Below are positions 1 through 12,000 of a stretch of DNA of 64,000 nucleotides, one piece after another. The stretch spans positions 12,064,062 through 12,128,061 of the forward strand of contig OU612074.1 in assembly GCA_914767715.1 (NCBI GenBank), written 5' to 3'. Under the pieces are notes generated by a model. The model saw nothing but the letters and a program-made list of their open reading frames with translations. It was not told the origin of the DNA and made no database searches. This stretch comes from Membranipora membranacea. Its lineage: Eukaryota; Bryozoa; Gymnolaemata; Cheilostomatida; Membraniporidae. The position numbers and the translations under genes are program-made. Position 1 is the first letter of the stretch, and each line of letters starts with the position of its first letter.

Positions 1-24
1 GTATATGCCACACAGGTATAGAGG

Positions 25-3000
25 ATGTATCATACAGCGAGGATTATCGATATCTCTCTTGGATTATCTGTTTTGATCTTGTGCAGTAGCTTTGTCCAAA
101 CAATTACGTCTTCAGCAGTTGACATAAGCGGTTAGTATAAAATACATTTTGGGTAACATTATCCATCGACATCAGCCTGTAGTCTCTGGGCTGTATAACC
201 TTTTGGTTTGGATCTGATGTTTGTTTTGATGTTGAGGTATGATATACTATGTTATATAAGTGTTGTACAACATTAAAGAATGAATCCTAGTATTAGGGAA
301 AATCAGATGTCTTGTGTTCTCTAAATCTAACGGGTCACCATTCCGATGTACTATGATACTTCTTATTTTTAGATAGGGCCTAACAAATTGATATCATTAC
401 TCTTATTCCTCTGGGAATTCCAGAGAAATGCATCATAGGGTAATCTTTATTATGCCATAACACACTGACATCGAGACTACACTATTAACATGTGTATCTC
501 CGATCGTAAAAGTAAATTTAGATTGAGTACCTAACATGTCCCTGCCCCTAATTAACGAAATTGACCTCGGGTGGTCACACCAAATTCCTTCTGATGGTAC
601 TCACATGCTAAGTTCACTCTCTATCAATCAGAGATATAGTTTATCACGACATCAGTATGATGCCATAATGTAATATTGCTCTTATTATATTTTCAGTAAC
701 TGCCACTAATTACTACATGACTGAGACCAAATGTGAATCTTATGACTGGATAGACAATGTGGAGTTGTCCTGTAATAATGATGAAGATTATATACACATC
801 ATAAATCTACAGTTCAATTATCGTCAGACCTGTGGACAGCAAACAGGTGAGAAGGGTGAAGACATGGACTTTAAGATAATTGGTTTGCTTTGACATTGAT
901 ATGTTGCCCCTGCCGTCCCCCCTCCCCAACAAACCTAATAAAACATAGTTTGTAAAGGCTGTCTATGATGATGAGTAGTAAGCCGTTCTTGTAACACACC
1001 CTGTACCCTGAGTTCCGGGCTATCAAACAGTTCAATCTGACTGCATTAACTTAGCCTTGTCACATCGCTACTTTTTTTGTTCTGGGGTGGGGGGGGGTCC
1101 CTCCCTCAAAACATGAAAACTTGACAAGACAAGGCTAGCATTACCTAATATCACGGCTATGAGTTTTTCCTTGTTTCATATGAAGGCATTTTTGAAACCC
1201 CAACGCAGAAAGCCTTATGTCTGCATTGGTGAAGGTGTGTGCGGATTTCATTTGGAAGTTATTATTGATAGTCCAGATGGTTATTGGTTAATGGCTGGGT
1301 GGTTTGTTTGGCCCTGATATGGGTGGACATGAGTTAGACCCTACAACCACTCATCAACATTTGTTCAGAATACACAGTTAGGTGGTGCCCTTGGGTAATA
1401 CCGATATAACACAAATTACTGGTTATCCAGGCTTGATAACAACGCAGAAAAGAATGCGTACACCTTTTTTGTTAGTTGACAATGTAATCCAATCAATTCA
1501 ACTGGATAAGTTAATAATTATGGACTGGTATGTAGACTGCTAGCTTCAGGCGAGATGTTCTTGTCTGGTAATTTAGAGGCTAATTGGTTGGAACCGGAGA
1601 AATTTCAGATATTTAGGATTCCTTAGGCAGGCCTAGTGGAATGAAGAATTTACATCTCTCCTATCCCTGCCGGTTTTTGAGGGATACAAAATTCATATTA
1701 TCAATATAATCACTCATGGCAGCAGCAGTGCTAGAGAAAAGAAGTGACTTTAAGATTTCAGTTTGGTGTTATTGAGTCCCCACCGAACACAAGGGGTTAT
1801 TTTTTCTTGGAAATTACTGCTGAAAGTCTTGGTTCTATAAGAAAAATAAACTAAAAATTTCTCGAGTGTAACAGCGATCATTCACCAGAAATAAGTGTCC
1901 AAATATAGGAACATGAAGTTATATCAAAAGGTTACAAAACATCTCCAACATATAGACAGTAGCAATATGTTGGAGATGTTTTAGCTTCTATGGCGTGGTC
2001 CCCTAAATAAGATATTTCAGAAGGCTAGACTGTCAGTGTTGTTGATTGAAGCTCATTTCAACAGTTTAATACCAGTACGTAATTGCTATTGACAGGAAAC
2101 CTTGAAAATAGATGTCATAAGATTCTGTGATTTCAATAGAACTTTAGAAGGTAACAACCTTTCACTCTAACTCCTTTATTGTATAGAATTTATTATCAAG
2201 AAATTCAGAGATTTGAATAGAAGATACTCTATGCTATAAAAACATAGGCTGAGCAGGAATTTCAATGTCAACAATATTTCTGTGTCAATAATATTGGAGT
2301 AGATTATGAAACAGTCACAGAATCAAAGATTATAAATAGTCATTGGCAGAAGTGAACATACAACCAACCAATAATTGTTACAAGTCCACACAAAATCAAT
2401 GAGCTCCCTCTCATTGGTAAAATAGTATATTATCAATTTGTAATCTTTGATATTATGGATGTCAAAGTTGAACATGTTTGTTGTGCTTTACATATCAGTC
2501 TAACATTTGGCCCCAATTTAGATTTTCGAAGATCAGTACTTAGCAACCTAAAAGGTTTGGGTCCTGGATATTTGTGACGAAATACTTGAATCATCTCAAC
2601 AGTTTCAAAAGGGCACCTGTATGGTCCCTCTCACGTCTCTGCTCTGATTGCTGCCTGCCCATTTCGATGACGTGAATCAGCAAAATCTGCGATCTATATC
2701 AACATATAATTACGTAATAGTCTACGTCATCATGGCCACTTTCCTTTGTTTGACAGAAGTAGCCCTAATGTCAATCCTGTCTGATTTCTAAGAATCTCTT
2801 TGGTTCAGCAAGCTGATTGGTTCATATAATAGAATTTGTGCTATGAGATTTTCTGATGTGTAATTAAATGGTGATATCTCCTCTGCAGCTTATTCAAAAC
2901 GTTGCTTGCATACCAATTGGTCATAAATGGTAAATATTATTCGACCTGGACATTCTTCTTTGCAGACTTCCACTATAGCTCTCATGGAATAGTTTTATAT

Positions 3001-6000
3001 TTGATGTTCAAACGATAAGGTCAATGTCTGTATTTTTACGAATCCCAATTGCTGTTGTTTGAGCTCGTAAAACGATTACATCTATAATAATGAAGATGGG
3101 GGGTCTTTCAATTAGAAACAACCAAAATCACAATCTGAGTGAGTGAGCGATACCTGCTAGGCTCTCACTTTCAAATTGCTCAGCCATTGATGGAAATTTT
3201 GAGTGAACAACTTGAGACCAAATTTGTCTAATTGAAAGACCAAGTGAGGGATGTGATAGTGATAACTTGCTTTTGTAAAGCATCGCTCATTCTAATTGAA
3301 AGACCCCCCCCCCCCCCAGATGAACCAGCAATGTTCTTTATTACATAACACTGTTTTATTTTGTAGCCGGAGACTGTGTTTACGATATACCCTCTGATTA
3401 CTCAGCTATAGAGGACTGTGAAGGAGCGGTAGGTAGCTGTAGTTTCTCCACACAAGATGATGAGATTCCATATTCGTGTCAGCAGCGACCAAACGAAGTC
3501 AAAGTTACCTTCAAGTGCTTCAAAGGTCAGTCCTGTGTTTAATCGATGCTGATAAGCTCTAGTAAACTAGCTTGGTTAGAATTGAACCAAGGTTGTAGTC
3601 AAATACTTTGACTTTACAATTGCATGGCAAAACAGGCTGGTAGTCTAAGTTATACCCTGCTTTCAGCTCGTTTTGGTAGCTAGGTTATTAGCAGGCGGTG
3701 AACAGAGGATAAATAAAGCCTCAAGCTGTATATGGTAAATTATGATTCTGCCTCCCCCCTCATGACTTATCTGATCAACAGAGTTGGTAAACCTGGGCAA
3801 ATCAGCAGTAACCTTGGTAATTTTATTGTATTTTTAGCCGCAAGATTGGAGCCGTTGTGCCCGGAATTCCGCACTACTCGTACAAACATTGCCAATAATA
3901 TATACATGTATACAGAAGATTTCTTATATCCATCTGCATCTGGATACAGGTAAGTGTCCAAAAATAAACACCCCCCCCCCCCCATTCAATTCTGACTCAA
4001 TCACTGTAGTTCCATGTTTCGACCGGAAACCATTAACGGGGCTGTTCGAGCCATCGGAATGCCTCCCGCTTAAGTTCACAGACCTTGGCTCAAGTTCAAA
4101 GGGGGGGCTTTTTTTTTAAAGTTTCAGTTCATCCATGGGAATGAATGCATATTTCGAGAGTGTGCTAAGATGTGAGAACCCAGCTCAATCTAGGCTGACC
4201 TCAACATCCACATGGAAACACGGTGAATAACTCAGAACCCTGGTTGACTCAGATTTTCTGCAACTGGAAAGATAATTGAAACTTGGTGTTGGGACTGGTT
4301 GTTAAATCTTGGGCCTAGTTATTCACCTCATAGCATGCATGGCTTTTATGTCAAGTAATAGTTAAGTCTCACTTTCATGATGGGGAATATTGGATTGTGG
4401 ATGAATAAACACAAATCAGGAATGACCCTTAGTCCCCTAGCTGTTAGGGTATGAGTCAATTGATTAAACAGCCCTAAACATCCTGTGCATCACATCAGCC
4501 ATATAGACTAGGGGATAGTTGGGAAATCAAGATAATTAATCATACTTATCAAAAGTCTTCACAATTATCTCGCAAGCACACCAACTCAGCCCCCATCTCA
4601 GACCCACCAACTTGCCCGGGGGGGGGGGGGGGGGGGGCGTCGGACAGTGGGCAAGAGTCTTGGGGCTCAGACTAACTAAGCCCGCATATCATACTGTTGG
4701 TTGAGAGCAAAAATGGAAATATCAGATATCGGAAAGTAAAATTTAAAAGCCAGATTTTCTTCTTATGTTTTGTTTCTCTGTTCAAAATCTGCTATACACA
4801 GTCTACTGATTAAATCTAATCAATCATATTAATTGAATGTTGTACTTGTCTTATTGTAGAGCACACACAGCATGTTATTGTGAGGCCGTCCCCGAGCCCG
4901 GTACTAGTCTTACTGTAGAGGGATTATATATAGACATAGAGTCGGGACCTGACTGTGAATATGACTATCTCAGAATAAATGGTCTGAATGATAACTATGA
5001 GCCTGTGAATGAAGGTCAGATCTCCTTAGGCATTGCTGAATAGACATTTTTGCTTATCTGAAGGCATCCTCAAAACATCCACTCAAATTGTTGTCTTTGT
5101 TCCATGATACCACTCCCTGAGGCTGAAAAGTTGATGAGCGATGCCTATCTGTATGCAATTTGAAGCACCAAAATGTAGTGACTGTCTTTTGCTTGATCAT
5201 GATGATAAATCCAAAATCGGCTTTCCTGGACATTCAAAGTTTTGCGGAAGCCAACCAATGGGTAATTTCAGCGATGCAACCTTAGATGCCACAAGCACAA
5301 TCCGCCCTCAAAAGTCTAAGAAAACTTGGATATGACTGAACATACCATAAAATGCATGAGTCAGTTATTATGACGTAGGTCATGAATCAAAAGTTTATTT
5401 GTGACTTGAGCTGACAAGTCTATGTATATTTTTATAGGAGATAAGTATTGCGAGCTGGTGAACTTTCTCAACGAACCAGTAGATCACATATATTTTCCCG
5501 AGGATCAGAAGATCTCTATGGAGTTTGAGTCAGATTACAGTGTACAGAATAGAGGTGCCTGGTTTAGAATATATGCGAGTAAGTTTGATGTGTAACAGTC
5601 TGTGCAAAATCGGCACAGAAATCTTGTTTTATCGCATTTATATCGACAATGAGTAAGCTTGATTTACTGTGCATTTGGAATTGCTCCCCTTCGCCTGTTA
5701 CCCTGCTGACTGATTTAAATTGGAGCACATCTTACAAATCTGGATTTACATTGAACTTTTAGCCAACCCCACGCAATATAATTTAATTGTATCAGTACAT
5801 ATACAACATAGTTTCATACTGTATCATACTGATTTTACTTGTGAAGCTGAAACTGATGTCCTGTCCAATGAGACGGAGTTTGCCCCTACAGTGAGCATGG
5901 ATGAAATGCTCACACAAATCACTTCATCTTGTTTTAGACTCTGGAGGAAGATTTAGTCTGGAATGTGATCCAGTAAATATAACAATGTCTGATGGTACTA

Positions 6001-9000
6001 CGGATGACCTTTCATATCCATCTTGGTCAACTACGGAGGGTCGACCTGATACTACAACAACCAGGACTACGACAACTACAACTACCCCGGCACCAGGTAT
6101 GTGGAGGTCACAGTTTCTTCTGAGCTAATTACCTTTCCTCCCTAGCTTTTATGATTTCAATGATCAAGTTATATGTGGCTATATCACCTCCATCCGCACA
6201 AAAAAATTTTAAGCTTCCAAGTGTAAGTTCTTTTGATTGCAATTACTGAGACAATTTGTTACTCTCTCAGCAGGTTGTGGGGGGGGGGGGGGCTAATAAT
6301 ATGCCTTTGATTTTTAGGCATTTTGTAAGCTTCAGCTATCTAAGAAGGTATGAACCAACCTTTCTCAACTGTTTGGATGTGGCAATTGTCAAAACAGGCA
6401 ATGCCTATGCTTCAGTAGTTCCATTTTTATGCGCTTGAAGTTGATCATAAGTTGCCCAAGGAGACTAGTCCCTGGCAAAGTTCATCAACCATCAAGAGAG
6501 TCAACTCTTGCTGAGCAGTCCTGTCCAGTGCTGGCAGTACTCCCTCAAAGGCAAAATGAATAACTTATTTAGTAGCTTCACTGTTTATTATATTGTTCTG
6601 TTTTTCGACAGTGTTAGATGCCTGTCAGTCTGGGAGTTGTGCTCATGTATGTACACCGCTGACTAATGGAGGATTTGAATGCTCTTGCCGAGATGGATAT
6701 TATCTCAGAAATGATGGATTCAGATGTCGAGGTAAGGCGTTAGCTCATTCCTTTCCGGTAGAAGACTTATATATTTGTAAATAGCTATAGGCTGGGATAT
6801 TTAGCCTCTATATTGAAAGTCAAAAATTGTTTCAGTATTCAAACTGAAGTGGGTTTGGTTGAATTTGGGATTGGTATAGAATTTGATTATCCACACACTA
6901 TGGTTATGGTAAATTCGGGTGGATTTTATGTTGCATTGCATGGTATAGAGAATAACATAGGCATGACCTGGTAGAGCATGCCGTTAACAACTTCTCCAAG
7001 AATGGCAGCGGGAATCTAGCGATGCTGCACCTTTTCCTAGATTGCTTTACCAAGGAACTGAACCACAGATAGACATCGGCTATTATTTTTCTGACTTTGT
7101 TTAGATCCCGATAAACATGTTGCAAATAACTTCCAACAGCGACAAATATTGAGCGGACATTAGCATTTTAAATCAGTCAAATGTTAAGCAGCTGTAGTGA
7201 AATGTTGTATTCACTGATGTTGAACTTGTTGTAGGGGAGTTCTTAAGGCGCCCTACACGCGAATGTTGCCTGGGTCAGTTCCTTCGCACAAGCTTCATTT
7301 CAAGTTAAGCTTGGGCTGTATATACCTCGTATCTAGTGATTTTTACTTTCCTAGTCTTCGCGTGCTGGGAGTAGTGGTTGCGGTTTTCATCTATTTTGTT
7401 CCAGTGAAAGTGATCCAAATCACACCCCAGTGACCATAAGATAACCCCAAACCTTGCAACTATTGTCAAATTGCCATCATGATTTTAGTCTTGATTCTTT
7501 TCTTCTAAATTATGATCACACTTCCACAAATGTAAGGGTTCGAATTGATCTGGCATCCTGGCAACTGGCATCCAGCAAAACAGGTTGAACTCTCTCGTTA
7601 ATATCAATCAAGCTCTGAAACTTTCACATTTCCATTCTGTCAGATGTTGATGAATGCTCTGCTTATAACGGTGGATGTGCTCAGATATGTAATAACACGG
7701 CTGGCTCGTATCAGTGCTCCTGTGATCACGGTTATACACTTGATGGTCAATTTAACTGTGTGGGTAGGTGGTTGTCAAATTTATTTTTTGCTCAGTTGTT
7801 TGTCCGGTTATACCATAGATCTTGACTTGACTTACAACAATGCCATCCTTTGGTCATTGATAATAATTGAATCCCTTCCTAAAGGATTACTCTAATGATG
7901 AAAAAATAGAAAATGCGCCCTGTAGACAACTAGTTAGCCACCTCACTCTGGTTGAAAACAGGGAGAATAATAGCTTGTGCACTATTGTCACCAAAAAAGT
8001 CCTTGCCCTATTTTTGAGAATTCCGGGATCTGGATTTTCGTTTTTGGAAGTTCCCAGAAAAGGGTATTATCTCTGCACTGCATATCTGAGTCTACACAGT
8101 CACTGTTTTCTATATAATCAGATATTAACGAATGTCAGAATGGGACGAACGGAGGATGTCAGGGTGATTGTGTTAACACTATCGGTTCCTCCTACTGTCA
8201 GTGTGATGAGGGTTATATACTGCAGGGAACATCTAACTGCACAGGTCTGTGGTCACAATAATTTCCCGAATTATCTCCCTTACACTGCACTCAAATTAGC
8301 AAATATCTTGGCTCTGTTTGGTTGGGTCTCCCCAACCCAACTAATCACCTACACACAAAGAAACCCTGCTCCTCCTTCTTAAATAGCTGTTGCCATTAAC
8401 CAAGATGTTAGAACTCCTTGCATAAACCCACTGCAGTTAAAATCAAGCCATGATAAAAATTTGAAACAAGGTTTAAAATATGATTTAACATACTGTTATC
8501 CAATCAAGCAAATGAGCCAATGGAAAGCAATAAAAAAAGCTTCTTCAATATTTTATTTAGTAGTTATCTCCCATGTTTATGTTATATATTTTCTTTTGTA
8601 GATATAAATGAATGTCGCGATGCTAACGGAGGATGTGATCATGATTGTACAAACACAAGAGGATCTCACTTCTGTACATGTAGATCTGGTTACTCTCTGG
8701 GTGCTTATGGAAGGAGCTGTGAAGGTTAGTGAACCTTTGTCACATTTTCACAAACGCCATATTAAGATTAATTCTGCTGCATGTTAAGACATAGCCATAA
8801 GCTGAGTCAAAAAATAAGGAAGATTCTCAGCCTATTGTCAAAGTGTCACTGTCCATGGCCAGTTTCAGTATTGGCAGCTTACTGCAAACACAGTTTGAGA
8901 GGTCTTAAATGGCTTCACATATCTAGGATGTATCACATTCTCTGGATGAGGATTAAGGGAACCTTGCGTCCCTTTGTAGGGATAGCCCAATCTTCTGTTT

Positions 9001-12000
9001 CTTACTAAACAGCAAGGGATGAAGTTTGTGTTATGCCTCATATTTTTGTGGAGAGAAACGAGTGTATATAGCTCTGGACAAAAATCCAGTGCGAACATCC
9101 CTCTCTCAAAGCTTGGTCCCAGCATCATTCTACCACATTATTGCTAAAAATGAGTTGACACGTTGTATCTGGGGATCGCCAGAATGAGAATGTACGGAAA
9201 GCAGAAGAACAACAGTATTGGTGATTACCTCCACATAACCTATCGCGATTGTTAACTTTTTCAGACAAAGATGAATGTGAAGATAACAATGCTGGATGTG
9301 ACCAGGCCTGTATAAATACTGAGGGGAGTCATTACTGTCAATGTGAGGAAGGGTTCCAGATTATGGACGGCACCGACTGTATCGGTAAGTGCCTTACATG
9401 AATATATTTTGTCTCTACTGTACCATAATAATTTCTGGGGATGGTAACATGAGGCAATCGGTTTGAGGGCTTGCTATTTGATTGGTGCCGTTGAAGTAGT
9501 AGTTAGTTCTAGTCCTATGTGAAGAGCATTTCCTGTGATTGTTCCAGCCTCCAAAACCCTCGAGTTAAACACCCTCGAGTGTAACTTTTTCTCAGGGGAA
9601 CCTTCTTAAAAAGAGAATGGGGCACAAATCAGCAGAATGTGTAAAAGCCATGGTCTTTTAGCAATAAATTTGAAGTCCATGACAAAAGCCACATTTTCTC
9701 GAGTTTTAGTTCTGAATGTTGTCTCTAAAGACAAACCTGATTGCTGGTTTCATTCAGTTCAAAGCGAAAACATAAATGTTGGCCTGCCATTGTCATAAAT
9801 GCTCTTCACAGCATTTGCAATTTTGGAGTTATGTTCTCTCTGACTAGTTGGTTCAGAGAGTGCACAACTCCAAATTACCTACGCACTTCACACAATTTGC
9901 CGAAAATGCTTTTTGATCAATTGAAGGAATTTAAAATTCTCTCAAGATCCCTAAGCAAAGCAGGTGGGTCATCTGTAGCTAAATACACATAAACTTATGC
10001 AGCGTGCACCAGAAAATTCCATACATTGCAAGCTGTTTTAGTAAGAGAATAAACATATTGCGCCACGATATCTATTCCAACAGTGCATCACTTTCATCAT
10101 AGATTTATTATAAAGGACGTCTCCTCTGTTCACAAGTTAGCTTTGTATATTTGACAGATATAAACGAGTGTGTCACAGTGGATAATGGGGGTTGTGATCA
10201 CCAGTGTGTTAATTTTGATGGAGGGTATAAATGTGAGTGTAATACTGGCTACATACTCAGATCAGGAGTTTGCACAGGTGAGTGTGATATACATCCAATT
10301 GTTATATCCTTTAACCTGAAACCACAGTATGCATAATACTGTCATGTGGGGAACTAGTTTTAAGTGACCATTCACGTGTTGGCAACTAGCCAATAATCTG
10401 TTGGAAAGTGTCTTGGTCTTGGGTCTTTATCATCTGTTAATTGTGACAAGATTATCTTAGCTTAACTCAATACAACATACCTTGCAACTCAACCCTTAGG
10501 TATTTATCAAAACCACCATAGTATCATTATAAGAGTTATCCGCTCCTAAAAAGTAGAAAGGACACCAACCAATACTTTGTCAAATATATCTTATATATTT
10601 TGTTTTCTTATCTTATTCAGACATAAATGAGTGTATGGTTCAGAATGGAGGCTGTCATCAGGAATGTATTAACTCTGTAGGGAGTCACTGGTGCACCTGC
10701 TTCGATGGATACAAGCTATCTAACAACACACATTGTGAAGGTAAGTGTGCTGTGGGTATGTTGACCAGGCAACTGTCATTAGGGGTATTGAATTTATGAT
10801 AAGAAAATAAACGTTAACAATTGATAATCTAGAAAATCCAACCTGTTGCTTTATGTCAAAACTTCCTATGGTGAGAAATCACTTGAAGGTGGCTTCTTTT
10901 CATATATTTCTGCTGTAGTTGTTTTTGAACAAGGCCACAGTTTGGGGGGTTAGGTTGTATCTTGCACCATGATAAACATTCATACTATATTTGATTGCAG
11001 ATTTGAATGAGTGTGCGGCTAACAATGGAGGCTGTTCAACAGAATGTATCAACACTGCTGGAGCTTTTCACTGTTCGGAAGGTTGGTCTTCAATTTATAA
11101 ATTCTACTCTGTAGTAATTAGAGCATCGCATGTGTCTATTGGTGTCATCTAAACAAGGTTTTTGCCAATTGGAACTAGATATATTTTCAAGCATACATTA
11201 CACACATAATTTGTAATAGTCTGGTTAACTCTAGTGTTTCTGAGAACGCTTTGTTGGTCGGACAGTTTGAAATCAAGAGTTGACAACTTTTCCCAATAAC
11301 TAAAAAAATATATAAACGAAGTTGTTGTAAGTTGGACTGGAGTGATCTTATAGCATAATCTACACATATAATCTTTATTAATCAACTTTATTAGTTTACT
11401 CTAGCCTGTCTTGACAAGCTTTGTTGGTCAGACAGTTCAAAAGCAAGAGTCAACAAGCATTCCTCCCTACCAACAAGCTTATCTAAAATTGTTTAATCAT
11501 TGAGTATAATCTCAATTAATTTCATATCCTCTCAAACCTTGAAATCTTTGATAATTTTGTACTAACGATATATTCTTTACTCCCTCAGATGTGAACGAGT
11601 GCCTGACTAATAATGGAGGCTGTGATCATACATGTGTGAACACTAACGATGGATATTTCTGTACCTGCCATCAGGGTTATACTTTAGAAGAGGGAAGATA
11701 CTGTGATGGTGTGTATGCTCATCGTTATTGAATTAAATCACAACAGTTGTGGAAATTCGTACGATTCTAGTCACTGAGTATGAAACTTTTATTCAGGCTT
11801 GCTAGCTATGAGGGTTTTATGAACCTTAATGCTGTTAAGTTACTACATTTCTGCTGCCCAGCCAATTGAACTTTGCTTGTTTATTGAATTTTGATTCTTT
11901 GAAATTCAAAGTTCAATACAAACGTTCAAAGTTCAGTACAATACAAGCGTTGAGAGGAAACATACCTTTGTACATTTGTTAGTATCTTAAATTTAATAAA

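Larger units (their letters stand above)
847..3366 (+). other. Large intron 2 of the receptor gene
   Basis: This intron of 2.5 kb holds no exon that I can phase into the gene. It contains a foldback fragment near 1049-1139, a 17-bp-arm hairpin at 1936-1982 and one 220-bp MITE at 3098-3317, just before the acceptor. The remainder is AT-rich unique sequence. Confidence 0.6.
697..3525 (+). other. SUEL-type lectin-like domain (exons 2-3 of the receptor)
   Basis: Exons 697-846 and 3367-3525 encode a Cys-rich module of about 100 residues just after the signal peptide. The pattern (Cys before a short strand, TCGQQT, a Cys before Val-Tyr, DCEGAVGSC, a C-terminal Val-Thr-Phe-Lys-Cys) matches the spacing of sea-urchin-egg-lectin/galactose-binding lectin domains, which end in a similar Tyr/Phe-x-Cys. 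The usual Ala-x-Tyr-Gly motif is not clear, so sugar binding is uncertain. Confidence 0.6.

Noticed and set aside
7867-8382. A 171-codon open frame on the + strand
   Set aside because: It overlaps EGF exon 8122-8244 in another frame; the EGF frame has the Cys pattern and phase 1 splice edges.
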